Part shown: one piece after another, positions 18,188 through 26,008 of the stretch
Numbering within the stretch: position 1 is the first letter of the stretch
Layout: every line of letters begins with the position of its first letter
Assembly (NCBI GenBank): GCA_028066595.1
Contig: JALCBJ010000015.1
Coordinates: 23,027 to 87,026 of the forward strand
Direction of reading: 5' to 3'
DNA length: 64,000 bases
Origin: Thermoanaerobaculia bacterium
GTDB lineage: Bacteria; Acidobacteriota; Thermoanaerobaculia; Multivoradales; J023
Notes under the pieces: generated by a model
The model's database searches: none
Told to the model about the DNA's origin: nothing
Seen by the model: the letters and a program-made list of their open reading frames with translations, nothing else
Position numbers and translations under genes: made by a program

Positions 18188-19567
18188 TCAGGGTAGCTTG
18201 CCGGCGCGGAACTGTTCCAGGTACCGTTTCATCGTCGCCACGACCTCTTTTTTTTGAGTCGACAGATCGTTGGACTCCAGGGGATCGTCGATCAGGTCGT
18301 ACAGCTCGACCCGACCGTCCGAACCTTCGATCAGTTTGTAGCGTGGACCGCGGACAGTGAGGAGCGAGCGCTCGAATGGAGCCGTGTCGCCTGCTGGGAT
18401 CTTCTTTCGGATGGTCTCCAGGAACGGCTTGGGATAGGCGATCTGAGCAAAGGTCAGAGATGCTTCGGCCGTATCGCTCTCGGGTTCGGAGAGTGGAAGT
18501 GTCCTGGCATGGTGTCGGACGCCCGCGAGCTCGAGGACGGAGCCGAAAAGGTCGTGGTTCTGGACCGGCTGCGCGATGCGGCGTGGCTCCGGGAGGCGGC
18601 GGGGATTCCACAACAGGAGAGGAACGCGCAACAGCGGTTCGTATACCGACAGTTTGTGGCTGAGCATGTGATTCTCACCCAGGTGCTCACCGTGGTCCGA
18701 GGTGATCACGATCACCGTGTCGTCGAGCACGCCCCGCTGGCGCAGGCCTTGAATCAGCTGGCCGAGCATTCTGTCGGTGTAGGCGATCTCCGCGTCGTAG
18801 AGGGATGTCAGGATCTCCAGCTCCTGCGGTTTCACGTCCATGAACGGCAGACGCAAGATGTATCCATACTCGCGCGGTGAGTAGAAGGAGCGCAGACGCT
18901 GGACCACGTGCGGCTTCGCATGCTCCGGCAGAAAGTGCTGATCGAACGGGCGGGTGGGGCGGTACGGAAGGTGCGGCTCGAAGTAGTTGATGAAGACGAA
19001 GAACGGGCGATCGTCCGCTGGCCTTCCGTCGATCCAGGTCAGGACCCTCTCGTTCGTCAGCCTTGCGCCCCGATCAGCCTCTGGATCGTCGACGGAGATG
19101 CCTTCGACCCGCGCGTTCTGCTGATGAAACAGCTCCTCGAAGACATCGAACCCCTGCTTGAGGCCGCTGACTTCGTTGGTCCACACGTTGTTGGAGAAGC
19201 CTGCGGTTCGGTATCCGCCGGCACGTAGGCGCTCAGCCAGGGTGTCGAAGCGCTCGTCTAGGGTCCACTGCTCGGCATGGGTGTTGTGGTCTCTAGGAAA
19301 CAGGCCGGTGAACATCGACGCATGGCTGGGAAGAGTCCAGGAAGCGGCTGCGATGCCGTTCTCGTAGACCGTGCCTTCGCTCGCCAGTCGGTCGATGTTG
19401 GGTGACGTCTTGCGTTCATACCCGTAGGTCGACAGATGGTCGGCGCGGAGGGTGTCGATGACGATCAGGAGAACATTGGGGGGATTCTCTTCCGTGTCGA
19501 CGGAAGTGGCGACGTGCAGCGTCCAGACGAGGACGAGCCAGGGCAAGGCGAGACGACGGATGGACAT
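18188..19567 (-). CDS. Sulfatase-like hydrolase (alkaline phosphatase superfamily), exported
   Basis: 459 residues with a signal peptide (about 1-22). Metal-binding start NVLLIVIDTLRADHLSTYGY (D38) and later TSDHGEHLGENHML are typical of the sulfatase fold. The nucleophile segment reads SWTLPSHASMFTG, with T78-L-P-S-H82. Classical type I sulfatases have Cys or Ser at the first position and Arg at the fifth for formylglycine formation; here they are Thr and His. It is therefore unlikely to be a formylglycine sulfatase and may be a phosphoesterase or phosphotransferase using threonine, as in LtaS-like enzymes. It is divergent from the adaptor-ABC genes across a 360-bp structured intergenic region. 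Confidence 0.85.
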   Translation of the reverse strand: MSIRRLALPWLVLVWTLHVATSVDTEENPPNVLLIVIDTLRADHLSTYGYERKTSPNIDRLASEGTVYENGIAAASWTLPSHASMFTGLFPRDHNTHAEQWTLDERFDTLAERLRAGGYRTAGFSNNVWTNEVSGLKQGFDVFEELFHQQNARVEGISVDDPEADRGARLTNERVLTWIDGRPADDRPFFVFINYFEPHLPYRPTRPFDQHFLPEHAKPHVVQRLRSFYSPREYGYILRLPFMDVKPQELEILTSLYDAEIAYTDRMLGQLIQGLRQRGVLDDTVIVITSDHGEHLGENHMLSHKLSVYEPLLRVPLLLWNPRRLPEPRRIAQPVQNHDLFGSVLELAGVRHHARTLPLSEPESDTAEASLTFAQIAYPKPFLETIRKKIPAGDTAPFERSLLTVRGPRYKLIEGSDGRVELYDLIDDPLESNDLSTQKKEVVATMKRYLEQFRAGKLP

Positions 19568-19650
19568 GGTTTCTGAGACCTGTGAGATGGTCCGAGGTGG
19601 GGAAGCGCAGGACGCGACGGTATCAGGCTGTCTTCCGGTTTGTAAGATCG

Positions 19651-19705
19651 TCTCCTATCGGAAGGAGATGTCCGATTCTGGGACGTGGTGTCCCGCTTTC
19701 GGACA
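19651..19705. promoter_or_regulatory. Two adjacent hairpins in a divergent intergenic region
   Basis: First hairpin: TCTCCT (19651-19656) with AGGAGA (19663-19668). The second follows at once: TGTCCGA (19669-19675) with TCGGACA (19699-19705), enclosing GGGAC (19680-19684) with GTCCC (19690-19694). All stems are perfect. Position between two divergent starts suggests an operator or structured leader. Confidence 0.5.
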
Positions 19706-19827
19706 CTGAAATGTCGATCTACCCCTGGTTTTCCAACGAATGTTGTAGTTTGGGCCGACTACGCAACCCGGCGCCGCCGGTGTCGTATCAAGCCGCAGAC
19801 CGGCCCACCCCTCGGCCTCCCGCCCCC

Positions 19828-19845
19828 CTGCGTTGATCAACGCAG
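19828..19845. promoter_or_regulatory. Perfect 18-bp palindrome, probable operator
   Basis: CTGCGTTGATCAACGCAG is a perfect dyad with no spacer, 82 bp before the start of the adaptor gene. The length suits a homodimeric helix-turn-helix repressor (TetR, MarR or GntR class). No such regulator gene is adjacent, so the binder would be encoded elsewhere. The rest of 19568-19927 holds no gene that I can support. Confidence 0.5.
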
Positions 19846-19927
19846 AGTCGACCCAACCGCCGTACTCGATGTCGCTCTGACCGAATCCCGAACACCCTGA
19901 GCGTCGATCAGTCGTCAGGAGATAGCC

Positions 19928-21181
19928 ATGGATGTCGCACGTCCCGATCTGAAACGGAAGAAGCAGCGGAAGCGCATGATCTTCGGCTCACTGGCCGTTC
20001 TTGCGGTCATCGCGATCACAGTCGCCGTGTCCAGTCTGGAACCGGCCGCGCGGGAGGTCGACCGGGCCACGGTTTGGACGGATACCGTGAAGCGCGGTGA
20101 GATGCTGCGCTCCGTGCGCGGCGCCGGCACACTGGTGCCGGAAGAGATTCGTTGGATCGCTGCCGAGACCCAAGGTCGTGTGGAGCGCATCCTGATCGAT
20201 CCGGGTGCCACGGTGGAGCCTGAGAGCGTCATTCTCGAGCTATCCGATCCGGACACCGAGCAAGCTGCCGAGGACGCGCAACTGGCGCTGGCTTCTGCCG
20301 AAGCCAACTACATCGATTTGAAAGTGCGCCTGGAGAGCCAGGTGCTAGATCAGGAGGCCAATCTGGCCCGCGTGAAGGCCGACTATCAGAGTGCTGTCCT
20401 CGACGCCAAGGCGAATCAAGAGCTGTTCGATCATGGACTGATTCCCGACATCGACCTGGAGTCGGCCAAGCTCAACGCCGAGCAGCTGACGGTGCGCTAC
20501 GAGATCGAGCAGAAGCGGATCAAGAAGTTCGCCGAATCTGTGGAAGCTCAGTTGGCCGTCGAGCGCAATCGTGTCGAGCAGGCCCGGACTCTGGCTACGC
20601 TCCGCGGGGCTCGCCTCAAGGCGCTCCAGGTACGCGCCGGCATCCAAGGAGTGGTCCAGCTGGTGCCGGTGGAAGAAGGCGAGCGCGTGGCCCCGGGTAC
20701 CAACCTGGCCCGCGTAGCTGACCCCACCGAACTGCGTGCCGACGTTCGGATCGCAGAGACCCAGGCCAAAGACATTCAGGTGGGACAGCAGGCCAAGATC
20801 GACACCCGCAACGGCATCATCGACGGACACGTGGTACGCATCGATCCGTCCGTACAGCAGGGCACGGTCACGGTGGAAGTAGCTCTGGACGGAGCGCTAC
20901 CGAGGGGCGCCCGGCCCGATCTCTCGGTCGATGGCACCATTGAGTTGGAGCGGCTGGTAGACGTGCTCTATGTCGGTCGTCCGGTCTACGGCCAGCCCAA
21001 TTCGAAGGTCGGGATGTACAAGATCGGCGCGGACGGCGAGACGGCACAGCTCGTGCAGGTCCACCTCGGACGCAGTTCCACCACGACCGTCGAGGTCATC
21101 GAGGGCCTGCTCGAAGGCGACGAGGTGATCCTCACGGATTCCAGTCAATGGAGCGACGCTGAACGAATTCGCCTCCGCTGA
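19928..21181 (+). CDS. Periplasmic adaptor (membrane fusion) protein, HlyD/MacA-like
   Basis: 417 residues. A basic N-terminus is followed by one membrane anchor (about 18-38; MIFGSLAVLAVIAITVAVSSL), a first lipoyl/barrel half (about 55-110; GAGTLVPEEIRWIAAETQGRV) and a long alpha-hairpin coiled coil (about 115-245). A second lipoyl half (GIQGVVQLVPVEEGERVAPGTNLARVADP) and a beta-barrel and membrane-proximal domain complete it. Such adaptors join an inner-membrane transporter to an outer-membrane TolC-type channel. Here the following genes are ABC ATPases, pointing to a MacAB-type system, but neither a MacB-like permease nor TolC is in the window. A good ribosome-binding site (AGGAG, about 19917-19921) precedes the ATG. 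Confidence 0.88.
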   Translation: MDVARPDLKRKKQRKRMIFGSLAVLAVIAITVAVSSLEPAAREVDRATVWTDTVKRGEMLRSVRGAGTLVPEEIRWIAAETQGRVERILIDPGATVEPESVILELSDPDTEQAAEDAQLALASAEANYIDLKVRLESQVLDQEANLARVKADYQSAVLDAKANQELFDHGLIPDIDLESAKLNAEQLTVRYEIEQKRIKKFAESVEAQLAVERNRVEQARTLATLRGARLKALQVRAGIQGVVQLVPVEEGERVAPGTNLARVADPTELRADVRIAETQAKDIQVGQQAKIDTRNGIIDGHVVRIDPSVQQGTVTVEVALDGALPRGARPDLSVDGTIELERLVDVLYVGRPVYGQPNSKVGMYKIGADGETAQLVQVHLGRSSTTTVEVIEGLLEGDEVILTDSSQWSDAERIRLR

Positions 21182-21306
21182 CGTTGTATAGGAAGAGACA
21201 CAGGCATTCTGGGACGAATGGCATTGGATGCAGCACTGGCTGTAACAACTCAGCCCGCATCCCGTAGACAAGTCAAGACCGCGAGAACCAACAGGAGACG
21301 GAGCCC
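21182..21306. other. 125-bp gap between adaptor and first ABC ATPase
   Basis: No gene or strong hairpin seen. It ends with a ribosome-binding site AGGAGACGGAG shortly before the ATG at 21307. Confidence 0.3.
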
Positions 21307-22008
21307 ATGAGCGACAAATCGTTGATTCACCTGGAAGGCGTGACCAAGGTCTTCTATACCGAGGACGTGGAGACCCACGCCCTGTCGGGCATTCACCTCG
21401 ACATCTTCCCGGGCGAGTATGTTTCGATTTCGGGACCGTCCGGCTGTGGCAAGTCGACGCTGCTGTCGATCCTCGGTCTGCTCGACACGCCCACCGAGGG
21501 AACCTACGTACTCAACGAGCAGCTGGTGACCAACCTCAGCCTTTCGGACCGCGCGCGAATCCGCAACCGGGAGATCGGCTTCATCTTCCAGGCGTTCAAC
21601 CTGATCGGCGATCTCACCGTGTACGAGAACGTCGAGCTACCCCTTACCTACCGCGGCACGCCGTCTGCGGAGCGTAAGAAGAAGGTCCAGAACGCGCTCG
21701 AGCGTGTCGGAATGGCACATCGTATGAAGCACTATCCTGCGCAGCTCTCCGGTGGTCAGCAGCAGCGTGTGGCCGTGGCCCGCGCCGTCGTCGGTGATCC
21801 GTCGATCCTGCTCGCTGACGAGCCGACCGGTAATCTCGACTCGTCGAACGGCGAGGCAGTGATGAACCTTCTGGAAGAGCTGCACGAGGCCGGTTCCACG
21901 ATCTGCATGGTGACGCACGACCCGCGGTACGCCCGCCACGCCGAGCGCAGCATCCAGCTCTTCGATGGTCGCGTCGTCGAGGAGAAGGACGCCGTCGCCA
22001 CGGCCTGA
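21307..22008 (+). CDS. ABC transporter ATPase, MacB/LolD-like
   Basis: 233 residues, a stand-alone nucleotide-binding domain. Walker A GPSGCGKST at 43-51, Q-loop FIFQAFNLI, signature LSGGQQQRVAVARAVV, Walker B ILLADEPTGNLDS and H-loop VTHD are all intact. The GNLDS ending of Walker B and the FQAFNL Q-loop are typical of the MacB/LolD/FtsE group, which pair with FtsX-like permeases. It follows the adaptor by 125 bp. No permease gene lies between it and the second ATPase. Confidence 0.92.
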   Translation: MSDKSLIHLEGVTKVFYTEDVETHALSGIHLDIFPGEYVSISGPSGCGKSTLLSILGLLDTPTEGTYVLNEQLVTNLSLSDRARIRNREIGFIFQAFNLIGDLTVYENVELPLTYRGTPSAERKKKVQNALERVGMAHRMKHYPAQLSGGQQQRVAVARAVVGDPSILLADEPTGNLDSSNGEAVMNLLEELHEAGSTICMVTHDPRYARHAERSIQLFDGRVVEEKDAVATA

Positions 22009-22030
22009 GCCCTTTTGTAGGAGCCCTCTT

Positions 22031-22153
22031 CGCCCCCCAAAGGGGGGCGTTCGCTCCTCTCGTATGCTCGGCCGATCCAGCCTACGCGTTGGCCCTCCGG
22101 CCCTGTCGGAGGAGGGTCGGGCGTAGCATTCCGGCCCCCTTTCCAACGGGGGC
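22031..22153. repeat. Three hairpins in the 214-bp gap between two ABC ATPase genes
   Basis: Hairpin 1: CGCCCCCC (22031-22038), AAA loop, GGGGGGCG (22042-22049), perfect. Hairpin 2: outer CTACGC (22082-22087) with GCGTAG (22121-22126), inner CCCTCCG with CGGAGG plus AGGG, imperfect. Hairpin 3: GCCCCC (22134-22139) with GGGGGC (22148-22153). No T-run follows. This may be a REP-like intergenic element or a structured leader limiting expression of the second ATPase. Confidence 0.5.
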
Positions 22154-22222
22154 GCTGGAGGGATTCGAATACCGGGTCTGGGACGCATCCACTAGAATGA
22201 GACCCATGCCCCAGGAGCTCAC

Positions 22223-22903
22223 ATGCCGCTGATCCGAACCCGCAATCTCGAGAAGTTCTTCGAGACCGGCTACGGCCGCACCTACGTTCTTCGCCGCATC
22301 GATCTCGACATCGAGCCTGGCGAGTTCGTCACCATCATGGGCCCGTCGGGTGCCGGGAAATCGACTCTGCTACACATCCTCGGCATGCTCGACGGTGCGT
22401 GGAACGGAGACTACGAGTTCGACGGCCATCCCGTGCATCGGATGAAGCCCAAGCAGCGTAACGAGCTGCACAAACAGAACATCGGGTTTGTCTTCCAGAG
22501 CTACCATTTGCTCGATGACCTGACGGTCTACGAGAATCTGGAAGTGCCGTTGTCGTATCGAAAGATCAAGCGAGCCGAGCGGCAATCGATGGTCGCCGAT
22601 ATCCTGGATCGTTTTCAGATCGTGGGCAAGAAAGATCTTTTCCCGAACCAACTTTCCGGAGGCCAGCAGCAGCTGGTGGGCGTGGCTCGCGCGGTGATCA
22701 TGAACCCGAAGGTCATCTTCGCCGACGAGCCGACCGGCAACCTGCACACTGCCCAGGCGGACGAGATCATGGAGCTCTTCCAGCAACTCAACGGGGAAGG
22801 CACCACGATCGTGCAGGTCACGCACTCCGAGCGCAACGCGGAGTACGGCAAGCGGATCATCCATCTCAAGGACGGATGGCTGGACCGCGACGACACGGCC
22901 TGA
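22223..22903 (+). CDS. Second ABC transporter ATPase, MacB/LolD-like, altered signature
   Basis: 226 residues. Walker A GPSGAGKST at 40-48, Q-loop FVFQSYHLL, signature LSGGQQQLVGVARAVI, Walker B VIFADEPTGNLHT and H-loop VTHSE. The signature has Leu where its neighbour has Arg, and Gly where it has Ala. The D-loop Asp-Ser of the neighbour (GNLDS) is His-Thr here. It may form an asymmetric heterodimer with the first ATPase, with this half less active. Good ribosome-binding site AGGAG before the ATG. The permease partner is not in the window. Confidence 0.9.
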   Translation: MPLIRTRNLEKFFETGYGRTYVLRRIDLDIEPGEFVTIMGPSGAGKSTLLHILGMLDGAWNGDYEFDGHPVHRMKPKQRNELHKQNIGFVFQSYHLLDDLTVYENLEVPLSYRKIKRAERQSMVADILDRFQIVGKKDLFPNQLSGGQQQLVGVARAVIMNPKVIFADEPTGNLHTAQADEIMELFQQLNGEGTTIVQVTHSERNAEYGKRIIHLKDGWLDRDDTA

Positions 22904-22934
22904 CATTTGTGTCCGAAGCCGAAGCTGGGAGACC

Positions 22935-23960
22935 GTGAGTCCCTCGGTCTCGGTTCTGCTGCCGGTCCGCGATGCGGAACGGACGCTGCCCACTTGTCTG
23001 CGTAGCCTCGAGCGCCAGACCCTGAGAGACTTCGAGATCGTCGTCGTGGACGACGGCTCGACGGACGGTACGCCAACTGTCCTCAATGGATGGATGCGCC
23101 GCGAGCCCCGACTGCGCGTCGTGCGGACGGAGGCACGGGGGCTGGTGCCTGCACTCAACGAGGGTCTCCACGAGTGCCGAGCGCCCTTCGTGGCCCGCAT
23201 GGATGCGGACGACGCCATGTTGCCGGCTCGGTTGGCGAAGCAGTCGGTGCTGCTGTCGAGCGACCGGGACCTGGGCGTCGTCTCGTGTCGTGTGCGATGT
23301 TTTCCCAAAGGCAGGATCGCCGGTGGATTTCGCCACTACGAGAGCTGGCTGAATCGGCTCCAGACACCGGAAGAGCATCGTGCGCAGCGGTTCGTGGAGA
23401 GCCCTGTCGCCCATCCTTCGGTCATGTTCCGCACCGACCTCGTCCGTCGGGTAGGTGGCTATCGCAGCGTTCCGGAAACCGATCCTTGGCCGGAAGACTA
23501 CGATCTCTGGTTGCGCCTGTTGGAGGACGGAGTTCGTTTTACCAAGGTACCGGAGATTCTCCACCTTTGGCGCGACCGCGACGATCGCCTCACCCGTAGC
23601 GATCCCCGATATGGCAAGGACCGATTCGTCGCCTGTAAGGCTCACTTCCTCGCTCGAGGGCCGCTCTCGGACCGGCCACCCGTCGTGGTTTGGGGGGCAG
23701 GCCAGACCGGACGCCGTCTGGTCAAGGCGTTGGCGCGGGAATGCCGAGTCCCCGAAGCCTTCGTCGACATCGATCCAAAGAAAGTGGGCCGGCGCCCTTA
23801 CGGTATCCCGGTACACCGCGCCGAGGAGCTATCGTCACTGCTACAGCCGCACGCCATCGTCTTGGTGGCCGTCAGTCGTCGCGGCGCTCCAGAGATGATA
23901 CGTCCGAAGCTCGCTGAGGCGGGTTTGGTGGAGGGCCGGTCGGCGTTCTTCGCTGCGTAG
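22935..23960 (+). CDS. Family 2 glycosyltransferase with C-terminal Rossmann-like domain
   Basis: 341 residues from a GTG start. The N-terminal GT-A domain (about 1-235) shows SVLLPVRDAERTLPTCLRSLERQ, VVVDDGSTDGT and the DxD metal site in MDADD (90-93). EDYDLWLRLLEDG is the usual late acidic motif of GT2. From about residue 250 a second domain reads VVVWGAGQTGRRLVKALARE, a nucleotide-binding-like Gly motif, followed by FVDIDPKKVGRRPYGIPVH, as in dinucleotide-binding domains attached to sugar enzymes. The sugar and acceptor are unknown. It is on the same strand as, and 31 bp after, the second ABC ATPase, so a link to a transported glycan or glycolipid is possible but unproven. Confidence 0.88.
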   Translation: MSPSVSVLLPVRDAERTLPTCLRSLERQTLRDFEIVVVDDGSTDGTPTVLNGWMRREPRLRVVRTEARGLVPALNEGLHECRAPFVARMDADDAMLPARLAKQSVLLSSDRDLGVVSCRVRCFPKGRIAGGFRHYESWLNRLQTPEEHRAQRFVESPVAHPSVMFRTDLVRRVGGYRSVPETDPWPEDYDLWLRLLEDGVRFTKVPEILHLWRDRDDRLTRSDPRYGKDRFVACKAHFLARGPLSDRPPVVVWGAGQTGRRLVKALARECRVPEAFVDIDPKKVGRRPYGIPVHRAEELSSLLQPHAIVLVAVSRRGAPEMIRPKLAEAGLVEGRSAFFAA

Positions 23961-23981
23961 CCGGGAACCGGAGCCGGCAGC

Positions 23982-24692
23982 TCAGAGGTCCACCGGTATT
24001 CGTTCCATCAACTCGATCCGCTGACGTGTGAAGCGCATTCGAAACGCGATCGGCTCGACACCTTTCTCGACGACGGACCGCAGGATGCGTCCGTAGTCGG
24101 GATCGATCTCGTCGGCTGGACGAAATCGCGTGCAGTCGGCCCGTCCGACGAAGAAGAACATCACGCCGCGCTCGCCCTGCTCGACTACTCCCGCCAACTC
24201 TCGGAGGTGCTTTTGACCTCTGGTGGTCACAGCGTCGGGAAAGGCAGCATGCTCGCCCACTCGCCACGTCGTGTTCTTGATCTCGACCCAGCAACGCGGC
24301 CGGCCGCCGTCCGGATCTTCGAGCAGGACGTCGATGCGGCTTCGGTCGTTCTCACCGTAGGGCACCTCACGACGCTGGTATGGGTAGCCTGCCAGCTCGG
24401 CGATTCTTCCGTTCTCGATCCAGGCTGCGACGGCGCGATTGGGATTTGCCGTGTTCACGCCTACCCAGGTGCGCCCCATCCGGATCATCTCCAGTGTATG
24501 ACGCAGCTTTCGCTTCGGATTCCTCGAGTCGGAGATCAGCACCGGCCTGCCCGGCTCCGAGCAACCCTTCATCGATCCCGAGTTTGCGCAATGGACCGTG
24601 ATCGTTTCGCCGGTGGCCAGCTCCACGTCGGCCAGGAAGCGCTTGTAGCGCCGGATCAGGCGACCTTCGATCAGGTCATCGGGCAGGCGCAT
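23982..24692 (-). CDS. sfsA: SfsA family protein (sugar fermentation stimulation protein homologue)
   Basis: 236 residues, the normal family length. Family features include the N-terminal GRLIRRYKRFLADVEL OB-like region, the CANSGSMKGC stretch, and the DVLLEDPDGG...WVEIKNTT nuclease-like motif (D...ExK). FPDAVTTRGQKHLREL is also characteristic. The E. coli protein was linked to maltose metabolism and binds DNA; the fold suggests a nuclease, but the substrate is not established. It is the last gene of the minus-strand run, 20 bp after the Ste24-like protease. Confidence 0.93.
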   Translation of the reverse strand: MRLPDDLIEGRLIRRYKRFLADVELATGETITVHCANSGSMKGCSEPGRPVLISDSRNPKRKLRHTLEMIRMGRTWVGVNTANPNRAVAAWIENGRIAELAGYPYQRREVPYGENDRSRIDVLLEDPDGGRPRCWVEIKNTTWRVGEHAAFPDAVTTRGQKHLRELAGVVEQGERGVMFFFVGRADCTRFRPADEIDPDYGRILRSVVEKGVEPIAFRMRFTRQRIELMERIPVDL

Positions 24693-24712
24693 GGTACGAG
24701 GCCTGGGTGCTC

Positions 24713-26008
24713 TCAGGCTGCCGGTTCGGGGGAGGGTTCCAGGCGTTGGTCCGCATACTCCGAGCGGTGGACGCCCAGAGCCCGGATTCGCTGGGCCACC
24801 GGAGGGTGGGAGTAGTAGAGCGCTGCGTAGAGGGGATGGGGGCTCGGGTTGGTGAGGTTGTCGGCGGCGAGCCGGCGAAGCGCTCGCGCCATTCCACCCG
24901 CTTCCGCGGTGTCGGCGGCAAAGCGATCGGCTTGGAACTCGAACCTACGCTGCATCGCCAAGATGAACAGCGACAACACCATTTCGAGGGGGGTATAGAG
25001 CAGGCCGAAGAAGACGAGCCCGGCGTGCACCGACATCTGCTCCATGGAGAATGCTTCGAACAAACCGTGCTGCTGGAGAAAGAATCCCAGCAGGAAGAAG
25101 AGCACACCGGTGTGTAGCAGGCTCACCACCGTCATCAGCGGGATGTGCCGCCTTCGATAGTGACCTACCTCATGGGCCAGGACGGCCACCAGCTCGTCCT
25201 CCGGGTGTTTTTCGATCAGGGTGTCGAAGAGGGCGATGCGTTTGGTCTTGCCGAAGCCGGTGAAGAAAGCATTGGAACGCGTCGACCGGCGCGATCCGTC
25301 GATGACGAAAATGCCGTCGAGCCCGAAGCCGACTTTGCGTGCGTAGTCCTCCAATGCCTGCCGGACGCTGCCCTGGTCGAGTGGAGTGAACCGATAGAAG
25401 AACGGCAGGATCCAGGTAGGTAAGACGACTTGCACCAACAACGTGACCGCCGCAACCAGTAGCCAGCTCCACAGCCAGGCGTTCTCCACACGTTGGAAGA
25501 AAACCAGGATCGCAGCTACCACCGGTCCGCCGAGCGCGGCTCCGAGAGCCAGACTCTTCACGAGATCGAGAACGAAGGTCTTCGGTGTAGTGCGATTGAA
25601 GCCGTAACGTTCCTCGATGACGAACGTCGACCAGATGGAGAATGGCAGGTCCACGGCCGCCTTGCCCACGACCAGCGCCCCGATGAACAGGAGGCCCGTC
25701 CACAGCTCGGACAGATCGAAACCACGGAGCCAGCGGTCGAGAACGTCGAATCCACCCAGCCACCAGAATGCGAGGAGCGCCGCCAGGTCGAAGGTCGAGG
25801 TCCAGAATCCGAAGCGGCTGCGCTCACGGGTGTACTCCTGTGAGCGGCGAAAGCGTGTTTCGTCGTAGACACCTTCCAGCTCCGGTGGCGGCACAGAACG
25901 CAGCGCGTTGAGGTTGAGGATGGTGGCGATGCGGCCCAGCGCCCAGGACACGAGGAGCGCGGCCAGGATCACCGCTGAGTAGAGGTTCAGCGATGGCGGA
26001 TCGATCAC
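24713..26008 (-). CDS. M48 family membrane metallopeptidase, Ste24/CAAX protease-like
   Basis: 431 residues with about six or seven membrane segments and the zinc motif in LAHEVGHYRRRH. A later conserved glutamate region (FILAMQRRFEFQADRFAAD) supplies the third ligand. The N-terminal layout (PPPELEGVYDETRFRRSQEYTRERSRFG, then LPFSIWSTFVIEERYGFNRTTPKTFVLD) is that of Ste24-type proteases rather than HtpX. In bacteria these act in membrane protein quality control. The GTG start overlaps the DUF4340 stop by 4 nt (GTGA), indicating coupling. Confidence 0.92.
   Translation of the reverse strand: MIDPPSLNLYSAVILAALLVSWALGRIATILNLNALRSVPPPELEGVYDETRFRRSQEYTRERSRFGFWTSTFDLAALLAFWWLGGFDVLDRWLRGFDLSELWTGLLFIGALVVGKAAVDLPFSIWSTFVIEERYGFNRTTPKTFVLDLVKSLALGAALGGPVVAAILVFFQRVENAWLWSWLLVAAVTLLVQVVLPTWILPFFYRFTPLDQGSVRQALEDYARKVGFGLDGIFVIDGSRRSTRSNAFFTGFGKTKRIALFDTLIEKHPEDELVAVLAHEVGHYRRRHIPLMTVVSLLHTGVLFFLLGFFLQQHGLFEAFSMEQMSVHAGLVFFGLLYTPLEMVLSLFILAMQRRFEFQADRFAADTAEAGGMARALRRLAADNLTNPSPHPLYAALYYSHPPVAQRIRALGVHRSEYADQRLEPSPEPAA

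Noticed and set aside
22150..22200. T-arm-like GGATTCGAAT suggesting a tRNA
   Set aside because: No matching T-stem, anticodon arm, acceptor stem or CCA end could be paired around it.
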